A DNA stretch of 64,000 nt from Mycolicibacterium komossense (GTDB taxonomy: Bacteria > Actinomycetota > Actinomycetes > Mycobacteriales > Mycobacteriaceae): the NCBI RefSeq assembly GCF_025822605.1, contig NZ_JACKTY010000032.1:103359-167358 (forward strand), given 5' to 3'. Positions 7,500 to 16,742 of this stretch are shown in pieces; positions within the stretch are counted from its first letter, which is position 1; the number at the start of each line of letters is the position of its first letter. Below the pieces are notes generated by a model. That model worked only from the letters and a program-made list of their open reading frames with translations. It had not been told where the DNA came from and made no database searches. The translations under genes were made by a program, and so were the position numbers.

Positions 7500-9326
7500 G
7501 TGACCGACCCGCTCGGGTTGTCGATCGGGACGACCAACCTGGTCGCGGCGCGTGTCGGAAATCCACCGGTGACGCGCCGCTCAGTGTTGACCCTCTACGG
7601 CCACCGGCCCGCTGAAGTCGGACTCCCGTCCGAGAACCCCAACCTGACCGAATCCGGCCTGGTGATGCGCGGTTTCGTGGAACGCGTCGGCGACCCGGTT
7701 CCGCTGGTCGCGGTCGACGGATCGACTCATTACGCCGACCGGTTGTTGCTGGAGGCGCTCGGCGCGATGACCGACACCGTGGGCGGTCTCTCCCCGACCT
7801 CCGATGTGGTTCTCGCCGTCCCCGCCTACTGGAGTCCCGCCACAGTGCAGGCGTTCGGGGCCGCGCTGCGTGCGGACCGCAAACTCGCGCCCAACGGGAC
7901 GGCGCCGCGGCTGGTCTCGGATGCTGTCAGTGCGCTGACCGCCCTTCAGGTCAACCCCGGGCTGGCTGCCCGCGGCGTGGTGGCCTTACTCGATTTCGGT
8001 GGCAGCGGCACCAGCATTACCCTGGCCAACGCAGAGCGAGCATTCCAGCCGATCGGTGAGACGGTCCGCTATCCCGATTTCTCCGGAGATCAGATCGACC
8101 AGTCCCTGCTCACGTCGGTGCTCGCCAATATCGCGGGATCCGGGACTGCCGACCCCGCCGTCACGACGGCTGTCGGGTCGTTGGCGAAGCTGCGCGACGA
8201 GTGCCGACGCGCCAAGGAGCGACTCTCGGCCGAGACCGCGACGAATCTCGGAGCTGACCTGCCCGGGTTCCGCTCCGACATCAGACTGACCCGCGCCGAG
8301 TTGGAGGGCCTGATCCAAGGCCCGCTCGACGGTGTCATCGCAGCGTTGGATGACCTGTTGTCCCGGAACCGGATGGGCTGGGCCAACCTGAGCGCGGTCG
8401 CCACCGTCGGTGGCGTGGCGGCAATTCCGTTCATCACCGAACGCCTCTCCGAACACATCAAGGTTCCGGTGGTCACCACACCGCGTCCCGACCTCGATAC
8501 CGCGGTCGGCTCGGCGCTGATCGCCGCCCGCGGCCCTGACGCCGACGCGCCTACCGGCATCGCGACCGCGATGGGGGAGCCCGCGACCGCGGGCATCGCC
8601 GGGGCGGGGCTCGCTGTGTTGCCCGCCGACTCGCCCGCTTCCTCGACGTTCCGCGCGCTGGCATGGTCGCAGGACGATGACGGCGCCGACGAACCGGTTC
8701 CCTACGAGGGCCCTGACCACTACGATTCGCCGAGCCAGAACCCCTACGGTGGGAACTCAAATCCCTACGCGCTCAACGGAACCAGCGCCCGTCCCCGGAT
8801 CGAGTACGCACCGTCGACCGGCATGGTCGAATCTCCCGGGCGGCCGTGGTACCGGCTGCCTCAGCTGGCAATCGGCGTCGCCGGGCTGATCGCGCTGGTC
8901 GCTGTCGGCGGCGTGGCGTACACGCTGACCACCGACTCCACCAGCACCACTCCGACCACCGCGCCCAGTGTGACTGCGCCGGTGTTGTCGACCACCACGG
9001 CACCGCCGCCGCCGCCACCTGCGCCGGAGATCGTCACCACCGAGGCGCCGCCCCCGCCGCCTCCGCCGGAGACGGTCACTGTGGCGCCGCCCCCGCCGGT
9101 GACCGAATACATCACCCCGACAACGACGACGACCACCACAACGCCGCCGACCACGACGACGACCACGCCGCCCACTACCACGACCACCACGACCACGCCG
9201 CCGACTACGACCACCGAGACGACCACGACGACCGTGCCGATGACGACTACGTATCTGAACATTCCGTTGCTGCCGGTGCCGATCCCGATCCAGGTGCCCG
9301 ACCGGAACGCTCCGACTCAGCCCTGA
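7500..9326 (+). CDS. Hsp70/actin-fold membrane protein with Thr/Pro-rich extracytoplasmic tail
   Basis: About 608 aa. The start is the GTG at 7500 rather than the GTG at 7491, because VTDPLGLSIGTTNL aligns with the start of the paralogue at 49733-51571 (MSDSLGLSIGLTNL). Domains: a cytoplasmic Hsp70-like ATPase (about 1-350; phosphate loop LGLSIGTTN, second phosphate motif LLDFGGSGTSI, C-terminal ATVGGVAAIPFI), a linker, the PWYRLP juxtamembrane motif (about 450), one TM helix (about 455-477) and a tail of Pro blocks, Thr blocks and VPIPIQVPD. No substrate-binding domain follows the ATPase as in DnaK; the TM and tail replace it. A cytoplasm-to-wall signalling or anchoring role is inference. 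Confidence 0.8.
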   Translation: MTDPLGLSIGTTNLVAARVGNPPVTRRSVLTLYGHRPAEVGLPSENPNLTESGLVMRGFVERVGDPVPLVAVDGSTHYADRLLLEALGAMTDTVGGLSPTSDVVLAVPAYWSPATVQAFGAALRADRKLAPNGTAPRLVSDAVSALTALQVNPGLAARGVVALLDFGGSGTSITLANAERAFQPIGETVRYPDFSGDQIDQSLLTSVLANIAGSGTADPAVTTAVGSLAKLRDECRRAKERLSAETATNLGADLPGFRSDIRLTRAELEGLIQGPLDGVIAALDDLLSRNRMGWANLSAVATVGGVAAIPFITERLSEHIKVPVVTTPRPDLDTAVGSALIAARGPDADAPTGIATAMGEPATAGIAGAGLAVLPADSPASSTFRALAWSQDDDGADEPVPYEGPDHYDSPSQNPYGGNSNPYALNGTSARPRIEYAPSTGMVESPGRPWYRLPQLAIGVAGLIALVAVGGVAYTLTTDSTSTTPTTAPSVTAPVLSTTTAPPPPPPAPEIVTTEAPPPPPPPETVTVAPPPPVTEYITPTTTTTTTTPPTTTTTTPPTTTTTTTTPPTTTTETTTTTVPMTTTYLNIPLLPVPIPIQVPDRNAPTQP

Positions 9327-9409
9327 GCAACCCGCTGTCGCGGGTGGTCGTGGCGCGGCTCCCGGTTTTCGCGCACACTGGGGAGATCACCGCGGTCAGG
9401 AGGACCACC

Positions 9410-9775
9410 ATGGCGAACAACGGGCCGTTTGGATTCGATCCGGAAGATTTGGACCGTATCGTCCGCGAAGCGGGCGAGGGTCTACGCGAAGCATTCGGCA
9501 AAGGCGGTCTGGGAGTGTTCTTCGACCAGGCGGCAGGTCGACGGACCCGGCCCGAGCCCGAGACGGCCGGCGAGACCGGCGACGGGGTGTGGGCGATCTT
9601 CACCGTCGGCGACAACGGTGGGGCCACCGTCGAGCAGGTCTATGCCAGCGAACTCGATGCGCTGCGCGCGAACAAACACAACACCGATGCCAACCGTAAG
9701 GTGCGATTCCTGCCCTATGGCATCGGCGTCAGCGTGCTCGACGAAGCGGAATCGGAACCTTCCGCCGAGGAGTGA
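9410..9775 (+). CDS. Small acidic conserved hypothetical protein
   Basis: This 121-aa protein starts MANNGPFGFDPEDLDRIVRE at an ATG preceded by AGGAGG, a strong ribosome-binding site. The N-terminal half is a charged amphipathic helix region (DRIVREAGEGLREAFGKGG). The C-terminal half looks like a small alpha/beta domain (GVWAIFTVGDNGGATVEQVY, ALRANKHNTDANRKVRFLPY). It ends in an acidic tail. It follows the Hsp70-like gene by 83 bp and may be expressed with it. I do not know its function. Confidence 0.7.
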   Translation: MANNGPFGFDPEDLDRIVREAGEGLREAFGKGGLGVFFDQAAGRRTRPEPETAGETGDGVWAIFTVGDNGGATVEQVYASELDALRANKHNTDANRKVRFLPYGIGVSVLDEAESEPSAEE

Positions 9776-9857
9776 CTAGCCACATTGCGCGGATGATGGC
9801 AGGCCCCCCTGGCTGAGCAGATATCTCTCGCCCAGTGGGGTGGTCGGGGCGGGGAGA

Positions 9858-10790
9858 TTACTGCGCCGCGGTCGCAATCGTCTGCAGTGCCCCGTAGCCT
9901 GCCTTGACGGTGAAATCCCGGTGCAGGATGCCGAAGTTCTGCTCCCGGTCGGCAAGGTTGGTTCCGGAGTCGCGGATGGCGTAGACGAATGCCGGTCCCA
10001 GCCAGGCGGTGTCTCAGGCAGTCTGCAAGACGATCGAAATAGTCTGGGCTTGAACAGCTTCGGAGACGGCAGTGGGATCCGTGCCGGTTGCGCCCCGAAC
10101 TCGGTGAGCCAGATCAGTTTTGCGGTGTCGCCCCCGGCGACCATCACAGCGCGCATGGGAGTCAGTTGCTGGAAGGCGCTCCATGACGCCGTCGTCGGGT
10201 CGTTAGGCAGGGACGGATAGGTATACGGGTGCATGGCCAGCGCGTCCAGATACTTGTTGGCGCCGCCGGAGTAGATCCCTTTGACGAACGTCACCGGTGC
10301 GATATCGGAACCGTTGTCGACGGCAGGGGACAGCCCGGCCGAGATCACCGTCAGCGACGGTTGGACGCCCTTGATGGCGGTGTAGGCGGCGGCCGGCAAC
10401 TTGTTGTAGGTCGCAATGTTGGGCTTGGGCTGGAAGAACGAGACGATGTTGGGCTGGCGTGTGACTGTCGGTTGATCCGGTGGCCCATTGCGGCGCATAG
10501 GTGAGCTAGCCCAGCGGGGCCATTCCCCTGCTGGTTATCGCGTTGATGATTCGGTCGGTGTTGGTCCAATTCTGGTGTCCCTTAGCGGCTTCGATTGCTG
10601 ACCAGTCGACGTCGATCCTGATGGCCCGCATGCCCGCGGTCTTGGCGAGGTCGAGTTCACGGCCCAGGTCGGCGTCGGACAGGCTCAGCAGGGGCCCGCC
10701 ACCACAGCCAACGACCGCGCCGTAGCGAAGGTAACCATTAAATGCGCAGTGCTGCAAAGGATTTAGTGAACAACGGTCGGCAAGCATCAA
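9858..10790 (-). pseudogene. Decayed glycoside hydrolase (cellulase/GH5-type fold)
   Basis: Pieces of one protein are spread over the frames of this strand. The 5' part has SLSDADLGRELDLAKTAGM, RAIRIDVDWSAIEAAKGHQN and IINAITSRGMAPLG, and a TAG follows; the same frame goes on as LTYAPQWATG. After a frame change come KYLDALAMHPYTYPSLPND and AKLIWLTEFGA (a likely catalytic Glu in TEFG). A second frame change gives SEAVQAQTISIVLQTA, a TGA, then WLGPAFVYAIRDSGTN to a TAA at 9858-9860. The order and motifs fit a (beta/alpha)8 glycosidase of GH5/GH39 type. Four lesions mean it is inactive. Confidence 0.75.
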
Positions 10791-10910
10791 TCGGCAGCGG
10801 GTATTCGAAATTAGCTAAATATGACGGCATCGGGAAGTTTCGCAGCGTGCGGCCATCGATGCCAGTTCGCGCGTCCATAGCTGATTCGACTGAACTAGGT
10901 TTACAACGTG

Positions 10911-11297
10911 ATGAACGCTCGGAGTCCGCAGTGCCCCTGCGGCAGCGGGGATAGCTACCACGGCTGCTGTGAGCCGCTGCATCACGGCGAGCGACAGGCT
11001 CACACCGCCGAGGAACTGATGCGGTCGAGGTACTCGGCCTACGCGCGCGACGACACCAACTACCTGTTCCGCACCTGGCATCCACGAACGCGACCACCCG
11101 AGGTCAGGATCGACCCGGGTATCACTTGGACGAGCCTGGAGATTCTGGATACCGACGGCGGCGGCCCCGAAGACGATCGAGCAGAGGTCGAGTTCGCGGC
11201 CCACTATACGACTGCGGCAGGCCGCGATGCGCTGCATGAGCGCAGCCGATTCGAGCGTCGGGCCGGCCGTTGGTTTTACGTCGACGGCGACTACTGA
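10911..11297 (+). CDS. YchJ-family SEC-C metal-binding protein
   Basis: This 128-aa protein starts at ATG 10911; a GTG directly before it is an alternative. The N-terminus has the SEC-C zinc-binding motif CPCGSGDSYHGCCEPLHHG, followed by the typical YchJ body (AEELMRSRYSAYARDDTNYL, TWHPRTRPP, EVEFAAHYTTA, ERSRFERRAGRWFYVDGD). The length matches the UPF0225/YchJ family. Its biochemical role is poorly known. It overlaps the convergent SDR gene by 7 bp. Confidence 0.9.
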   Translation: MNARSPQCPCGSGDSYHGCCEPLHHGERQAHTAEELMRSRYSAYARDDTNYLFRTWHPRTRPPEVRIDPGITWTSLEILDTDGGGPEDDRAEVEFAAHYTTAAGRDALHERSRFERRAGRWFYVDGDY

Positions 11298-11995
11298 GCA
11301 AATTGCGGATAAACTCCGGGTACGCCTTTGGCGAGCCCCGCTTGCACTCCGCGACTCGTATCGTCGGCAAGAACCTCATATGCTCCGGCCGCGATGCCAT
11401 CCAGGGCGAGGGCGGCGACGTCGGCCGGATTCGATTTCGGGCCGTCAAGACCGGCTGCCATATCGGTGTCCATCAGGCCGACATGCAGAGCGGTCACGAC
11501 AATTGCCGAGCCGGCCAGCTGCGCCCGTGCCGCATTCGTCATCGACCAGGCCGCCGACTTCGAGGCGCAGTACCCACTGAGATCCGGGAAGCTCACCCAC
11601 GACAGCACCGACAGGACGTTGAGCACCCCGCCGCCGCCGTTGCCCGCTATCACAGGGGCGAACGCTCGGATCATCGACAGAGTGCCGAAGTAGTTGGTCT
11701 CCATTTCCCGGTGCGCGCCACCGAGGTCGTCGGAGGTCAGCAGGTTGACGTCGGCCGCGATACCGGCGTTGTTCACCAGCAGCGTGACGTCACCCGCGGA
11801 TGCTGCAGCGGCGGCGACAGAGTCCGGGTCGGTGATGTCCACCGCCAGGGGGATGGCCCCGTCGATCGTGACGGAATCCGGATTACGCGCCCCGGCATAG
11901 ACCTTGGCCCCACGCTGGAGAAGTTGAGTGGCGAACTGCGAGCCAAGCCCGCGGTTGGCGCCGGTGACAAGTGCAGTGCACGAGGAAATATCCAT
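11291..11995 (-). CDS. Short-chain dehydrogenase/reductase (SDR)
   Basis: This 234-aa classical SDR starts at MDISSCTALVTGANRGLG, which places the NAD(P)-binding TGxxxGxG motif at residues 11-18 where it belongs; upstream in-frame Met codons were rejected. Other signatures are NNAG (about 75-78), catalytic Ser129, and Tyr142-x3-Lys146 (YCASK). The substrate is unknown. It lies 37 bp downstream of the GT87 gene on the same strand and may share its transcript. Confidence 0.9.
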   Translation of the reverse strand: MDISSCTALVTGANRGLGSQFATQLLQRGAKVYAGARNPDSVTIDGAIPLAVDITDPDSVAAAAASAGDVTLLVNNAGIAADVNLLTSDDLGGAHREMETNYFGTLSMIRAFAPVIAGNGGGGVLNVLSVLSWVSFPDLSGYCASKSAAWSMTNAARAQLAGSAIVVTALHVGLMDTDMAAGLDGPKSNPADVAALALDGIAAGAYEVLADDTSRGVQAGLAKGVPGVYPQFAQ

Positions 11996-12032
11996 CGGCT
12001 CATCTTGCGCCTCGACGTTGTCGGTCGCGGTG

Positions 12033-13352
12033 CTAACGCGAGTTGATGCTGTCGCTGTCCAGTAGCAGTTCGCTCTCTGGCACCTCGATTCCGGCCGGTG
12101 TGGCCGGATCACGGTGTGTACTACGCCAGAAGGCGCAGGCGCTGACGGCCACCACCCCTACGAACACGAACAGATAGGTCGCCGGCAGGAGCTGGTCCCA
12201 CAGCCCGGGATGGCGTAGCGACATCAATCCAGCCTGGGGCGGGGAGCTGGTGGAGGCCACGAACCATCCGCCCAAGCAGGCTGCGAGCAGCCACAGCGCC
12301 AGCGCGGCGAGCCGCGAGCGGAACCCGTAGGCGCGCAGACCCAGGTGAACCAGGAGCGGGACGAACCAGACCCAATGGTGGCTCCAGCTGAACGGTGAGG
12401 CGGCCGCGGTGCCCATACCCACGATCGCGACTGCCAGCAACAGCTGACCGCGACGCCACGCGACAGCGGCGATCGCCACCGCGGCGATTGCGAGTACGGC
12501 CGCGACCACGGTCTCCCATCCGGTGGCCCAGTGCAGCCGCAGGAGCAGCCCGCGCAGGCTGGTGTTGGCCAGTGGGTCGCTGGAAATGCGCCGGACGTCG
12601 TCGAATCCGCCCTGTAACCAGAAGAAGCGCGAATCGGCAGGTAAGAAGGCGAAACCGACCACCACCGTCGCCGCGAAGGTGACTGCTGCGGTCGCCGCTG
12701 CGCGTCGGCGGCCGGTGGCGAACAGGAAAATGATGAAAAGGGCAGGCGTCAGTTTGATTCCGGCGGCGATCCCGATCCCGATCCCCGCCCATTTGCGGGA
12801 GGCGGGGGCCAGCACGTCGGCGATGACGATGGTCATCACGACGAGGTTGATCTGGCCCAACTGCAACGAGAGCCGCACGGGTTCCAGCCAGAGCACCGGC
12901 GCCAGCAGCAGGGCGGTCAGGCTCCAGAGGCCTGCGGTGTTCGTCATGCCCGCGGCCACCAGCATGCGCCGGACCAGGTAGCCCATACACGTCACATTCA
13001 CCAGCAAGCCGATGGTCAGCACGGCCGACTGGCCCAACCCGCTCAACGGTAGAAAGCACAGCGCCGAGAAAGGCGTGTAGTCGAACAGCATGGTCTGCGA
13101 ATTACCGGTCAGGCCAATCGAATACAGGTCCTGGCCGTCCCACACCCGAAGCGCGCCGAACCGATAGACCAACAGGTCGACCTGATCGGCCAGGCTCGGC
13201 CACTTCAGATACGCGGCCATATACAGCGACACCGCCACCAGGAGGACGATCGGGCCGAGCACCCGGACCGACCGAGTGAGGGTGCGTGGATTCAGCCGGT
13301 CCTGCACGATAGAGCGGCTCCTTCGTCGGTGGCGGTACCTCTGGACAGGCAA
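12033..13352 (-). CDS. GT87 alpha-(1->2)-mannosyltransferase-like integral membrane protein
   Basis: This 439-aa protein has about ten hydrophobic segments (for example VLGPIVLLVAVSLYMAAYL and MTIVIADVLAPASRKWAG with flanking helices) and the first-loop acidic motif typical of GT-C enzymes (DQVDLLVYRFGALRVWDGQD). DUF2029/GT87 proteins in mycobacteria use polyprenyl-phosphate mannose to elongate phosphatidylinositol mannosides, lipomannan or lipoarabinomannan on the outer side of the membrane. Which step this paralogue serves is not visible. The C-terminal tail is acidic and cytoplasmic (EVPESELLLDSDSINSR). Confidence 0.85.
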   Translation of the reverse strand: MPVQRYRHRRRSRSIVQDRLNPRTLTRSVRVLGPIVLLVAVSLYMAAYLKWPSLADQVDLLVYRFGALRVWDGQDLYSIGLTGNSQTMLFDYTPFSALCFLPLSGLGQSAVLTIGLLVNVTCMGYLVRRMLVAAGMTNTAGLWSLTALLLAPVLWLEPVRLSLQLGQINLVVMTIVIADVLAPASRKWAGIGIGIAAGIKLTPALFIIFLFATGRRRAAATAAVTFAATVVVGFAFLPADSRFFWLQGGFDDVRRISSDPLANTSLRGLLLRLHWATGWETVVAAVLAIAAVAIAAVAWRRGQLLLAVAIVGMGTAAASPFSWSHHWVWFVPLLVHLGLRAYGFRSRLAALALWLLAACLGGWFVASTSSPPQAGLMSLRHPGLWDQLLPATYLFVFVGVVAVSACAFWRSTHRDPATPAGIEVPESELLLDSDSINSR

Positions 13353-13477
13353 TTACGGTGCGCGAGGATAGCGGTCGAGCCTGACCATCATTGCCAGGGA
13401 TCGGCCTCGACAGGCCGGGCCGCTAAGATCGGCACCGCAGCTGGTCTGCTGCGATGATCCGCCCCGGTGGCCCGTCG

Positions 13478-13672
13478 CAGCATCGAACGCCATTCGCTTC
13501 GGTAGGGATGTCGTGAGAGGGAACCCGGTGAGAATCCGGGACTGTCCCGCAGCGGTGAACAGGAACGACCGCCGTCATCAGCACTGGTACGCAGAGATGC
13601 CTCTGCGGCTGGGAAGCGACGGCCAGTAGGAACGTCCGAGAAGGCGTGTGCCTGTGAGTCCGAAGACCTGCC
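13478..13672 (+). promoter_or_regulatory. Cobalamin (B12) riboswitch upstream of metE
   Basis: The conserved core is directly readable: GAGGGAACCCGGTGAGAATC with the following CCGGGACTGTCCCGC and AGCGGTGAACAGGAAC around 13516-13568, and the 3' B12-box half GAGTCCGAAGACCTGCC near 13656-13672. It lies in the leader of metE, the B12-independent methionine synthase, the classic arrangement in which adenosylcobalamin turns metE off. About 155 nt separate the aptamer from the metE start, enough for an expression platform. The boundaries are approximate. Confidence 0.93.
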
Positions 13673-13826
13673 AGTTGTGCCGGACGCGCCGCGTCCGGCG
13701 GCGCATCGCCTCGTGGAATGGGCGTATGGCCGTAATGGTCGCCCGAGCGCGCAAGACGCGCCGCGGTGTCGGTTCGGCTGCACGTCTGTTGGCGATGTCC
13801 ACTCGTCGCACATTGAAGGACGTCTC

Positions 13827-16112
13827 GTGACCGCACCACAACTATCGATCGCACCGTTTACCGCCACGATCCTCGGCTCCCCGCGCATCGGGCCCAACCG
13901 TGAGCTCAAACGCGCCACCGAGCGCTACTGGGCCGGCCGCATCGACCAATCAGAACTGGCCGCCGTCGCCGCCGGCCTGCGCAGGGACACCTGGGCGGCC
14001 CTGGCCGCCGGCGGGCTGGACTCGATTCCGGTCAACACCTTTTCCTACTACGACCAGATTCTCGACACCGCTGTTCTGCTGGGGGCGTTGCCCCCGCGGG
14101 TCAAGACAGTGGCCGATCCGTTTGACCGGTACTTCGCCGCCGCGCGGGGCACCGACGAGATCCCGCCGTTGGAGATGACGAAGTGGTTCGACACCAATTA
14201 CCACTACATCGTTCCGGAAATCGGGCCGGACATCGAGTTCGGTCTCTCGCCGGAGAAAGTCCTCAGTGAGCTGACAGAGGCTCAGGAGCAGGGCATTTCA
14301 GCACGACCGGTGATCATCGGGCCAATCACGTTCCTCGCGTTGAGCAAACCGGTCGACGGTGCCGCGGCGCCGATCGAACGACTCGACGAGCTTGTTCCGC
14401 TCTATATAGATCTGCTGCAACAACTCTCGGCGGCCGGGGCGCAATGGGTGCAGATCGACGAGCCGGTCCTGGTGACCGATATCGTCGCCAACCCCGCCGA
14501 GCTCGCCGAGCGGACCTATGCAGCGCTGAGCGCCGCCACCGAGCGGCCGTCGATCTTCGTGGCCACGTACTTTGGCGCTCTCGACGCCGCCCTGCCCGCG
14601 CTGGCGCGCACCGGTGTCGAGGCGATCGGTGTCGACCTTGTGGCCGGTGGAGACAATGCCGTCGCCGCAGTGCCTGAGCTGGCAGGCACGCTGCTGGTCG
14701 CCGGCGTCGTCGACGGCCGCAACATCTGGCGCACCGATCTGAGGGCGGCGCTCGGCCGGCTCGCGGCGTTGCTCGGATCGGCGAAAGCCGTTGCGGTATC
14801 GACCTCATGCTCGACCCTGCACGTCCCGTACACCCTCGATCCGGAAACCGAGCTCGACGACGCGCTGCGCAGCTGGCTGTCCTTCGGAGTCGAAAAGGTC
14901 TCGGAGGTAGCCATTCTGGCCAGAGCTCTGCGCGAGGGTCCGCAGGCCGTGGAAGCGGAAATCGCCAGCTCTGATCGCGCCATCGCCTCACGTAAGAGCG
15001 ATCCGCGCTTGCGCAACGGCGATGTCCGGGCACGTTTGCAGAGCATCCTGGCCGCCGGTGATGGCCGCGGCCCGGCGGAGACCCGGCGGGAGCAACAGAA
15101 TGCCCGCCTGCACCTACCGGATCTACCGACGACAACCATTGGCTCGTACCCGCAGACCACCGAGATCCGCAAAGCTCGGGCCGCGTTGCGGGCCGGCGAG
15201 ATCGACCAGGTCGAATACACCAAGGACATGCGCGCCGAGGTTGCCTCGGTGATCAAGCTGCAGGAAGAACTGGGCCTCGATGTGTTGGTGCACGGCGAGC
15301 CGGAACGCAATGACATGGTGCAGTACTTCGCCGAACAGCTCGACGGATTCTTCGCGACCCAAAACGGCTGGGTGCAGTCCTACGGCAGCCGGTGCGTGCG
15401 GCCACCGATTCTGTTCGGCGATGTAAGCCGTCAGAAACCGATGACGGTCGAATGGGCTACCTACGCCCAGTCGCTGACCCACAAGCCGGTCAAGGGCATG
15501 CTCACCGGACCGGTGACGATCCTGGCGTGGTCGTTCGTCCGTGACGATCAGCCGTTGGCCGACACCGCCAACCAGATTGCGCTGGCCATCCGCGACGAGA
15601 CGGTCGACTTGGAGGCGGCCGGCATCGCCATCATCCAGGTGGACGAGCCCGCGCTGCGAGAGTTGTTACCGCTGAGGTCAAAGGACAAGGGCGACTATTT
15701 GTCGTGGGCGGTCGGTGCATTCCGGCTCTCGACGTCCGGGGTGAGCGATGCGACCCAAATTCACACGCACCTGTGTTATTCGGAGTTCGGTGAGGTGATC
15801 GGTGCGATCGCGGACCTGGACGCCGACGTCACCTCCATCGAGGCGGCGCGGTCACATATGGAGGTGCTCGACGACCTCAATGCGGTCGGCTTCTCGAGCA
15901 GTGTCGGCCCGGGTGTCTACGATATCCACTCACCCCGGGTGCCAGGCACGGCCGAGATCGCGGAATCGTTGCGCGCCGCACTCAAAGCGGTGCCGGCCCA
16001 GCGGCTTTGGGTCAACCCTGACTGCGGGCTGAAGACTCGTGGTGTCGACGAGGTGACCGCGTCGCTGCGCAACCTCGTCGCTGCAACCGCCCAGGTGCGC
16101 TCCGAGAGCTGA
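13827..16112 (+). CDS. metE: Cobalamin-independent methionine synthase
   Basis: This 761-aa protein has the usual MetE length. The start is GTG 13827, preceded by GAAGGA; the N-terminus (VTAPQLSIAPFTATILGSPR) carries the IGxPRIGxxRELK-type motif (ILGSPRIGPNRELKRATERY). Two barrels follow, each with a methyltetrahydrofolate-type signature (the second starts TTTIGSYPQTTEIRKAR). The zinc site is visible as HTHLCYSEF (His and Cys) and NPDCGLKTR (Cys). It transfers methyl from 5-methyltetrahydropteroyl-triglutamate to homocysteine. Expression should be shut down by cobalamin through the upstream riboswitch. Confidence 0.96.
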   Translation: MTAPQLSIAPFTATILGSPRIGPNRELKRATERYWAGRIDQSELAAVAAGLRRDTWAALAAGGLDSIPVNTFSYYDQILDTAVLLGALPPRVKTVADPFDRYFAAARGTDEIPPLEMTKWFDTNYHYIVPEIGPDIEFGLSPEKVLSELTEAQEQGISARPVIIGPITFLALSKPVDGAAAPIERLDELVPLYIDLLQQLSAAGAQWVQIDEPVLVTDIVANPAELAERTYAALSAATERPSIFVATYFGALDAALPALARTGVEAIGVDLVAGGDNAVAAVPELAGTLLVAGVVDGRNIWRTDLRAALGRLAALLGSAKAVAVSTSCSTLHVPYTLDPETELDDALRSWLSFGVEKVSEVAILARALREGPQAVEAEIASSDRAIASRKSDPRLRNGDVRARLQSILAAGDGRGPAETRREQQNARLHLPDLPTTTIGSYPQTTEIRKARAALRAGEIDQVEYTKDMRAEVASVIKLQEELGLDVLVHGEPERNDMVQYFAEQLDGFFATQNGWVQSYGSRCVRPPILFGDVSRQKPMTVEWATYAQSLTHKPVKGMLTGPVTILAWSFVRDDQPLADTANQIALAIRDETVDLEAAGIAIIQVDEPALRELLPLRSKDKGDYLSWAVGAFRLSTSGVSDATQIHTHLCYSEFGEVIGAIADLDADVTSIEAARSHMEVLDDLNAVGFSSSVGPGVYDIHSPRVPGTAEIAESLRAALKAVPAQRLWVNPDCGLKTRGVDEVTASLRNLVAATAQVRSES

Positions 16113-16115
16113 CGG

Positions 16116-16134
16116 TCCGCCCGGGGCGGGCGGA
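16116..16134 (+). terminator. GC hairpin directly after metE
   Basis: A perfect 7-bp stem (TCCGCCC/GGGCGGA) with a 5-nt loop begins 4 bases after the metE stop. There is no clear T-tract, which is common for mycobacterial hairpin terminators. It may end metE transcription or only stabilise the 3' end. Confidence 0.45.
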
Positions 16135-16215
16135 ACGTCAGCCCCGGGCACACCCGACGCCAGTCATCGCTTCCACCGCCTTTTCCGCAACCGACAGGAA
16201 TACCCAACAGTGGTA

Positions 16216-16593
16216 ATGGACCAGTCCAAGCCGACAGTGACCGTGTGCCGCGGATGCTGCTGCGGCACGACGAAGAAGCACCCGACGATCGACCACGACG
16301 GCCAACTGGCTAATCTGCGGAACCTCGTCGAGGGGGTTGGCAACCTGCGAATAAGTGACTGCCTCGGACCGTGTAAGCGGTCGAACGTCGTCGTAGTTTC
16401 TCCGTCGCGACGCGGTCATCGTGCCGGCGGTAGACCTACGTGGCTCGGTGACGTCCTCGACGCGCACGCAGAATCCGCCATCTCCAAGTGGCTCCGCGAC
16501 GGCGGACCCGGTATCGCACAGCCTCCGGAAGAGCTTGCCCTGTACCGCTTTCGACCAGCGTCGAGGGAGACGACGAGCCCCCGCCTGGACTGA
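16216..16593 (+). CDS. Thioredoxin-like [2Fe-2S] ferredoxin domain protein
   Basis: This 125-aa protein has the cysteine pattern of thioredoxin-fold 2Fe-2S proteins: VCRGCCCGTTKKH at the N-terminus and SDCLGPCKRSNVVVVSPSRR about 40 residues on, that is Cys-x2-Cys(Cys)Cys-Gly then Cys-x3-Cys followed by a hydrophobic strand. It starts at ATG 16216, with GTG 16210 an alternative. The C-terminal third is a less conserved helix (AESAISKWLRDGGPG). It lies 103 bp after metE. Its partner is unknown; a role linked to cobalt/cobalamin metabolism is possible from context only. Confidence 0.75.
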   Translation: MDQSKPTVTVCRGCCCGTTKKHPTIDHDGQLANLRNLVEGVGNLRISDCLGPCKRSNVVVVSPSRRGHRAGGRPTWLGDVLDAHAESAISKWLRDGGPGIAQPPEELALYRFRPASRETTSPRLD

Positions 16594-16742
16594 AGCGCCC
16601 GCCGCGAGCGATGATGCCCTCGACTAGTAGGTGGCCAGGGGGCGCCGCGAATCCGGTTTCTAGGGTTGTGATTACCTCCACGGGAGCGGCCGCGCCGGGG
16701 CCGGGAGCGACGCCGCGGGGGATCGGCTCCTGTGGTTGCGGT

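Noticed and set aside
9100..9250. Periodic ACN repeats considered as a CRISPR array or minisatellite
   Set aside because: They are codon-level Thr repeats within a coding frame with no spacers; the same applies to 49860-50000 and 57540-57620.
8861..9262. Minus-strand ORF rich in Val opposite the Thr tail of the Hsp70-like gene
   Set aside because: Thr codons (ACN) read backwards give Val/Gly/Ser runs. The forward frame has the conserved ATPase, PWYR motif and TM. The same holds for the plus-strand Val-rich ORF at 49761-50336 and for 57539-57820.
12121..13059. 312-aa minus ORF in another frame of the GT87 gene
   Set aside because: Arg/Ala/Gly-rich shadow frame; the GT87 frame has multiple TM helices and a catalytic motif.
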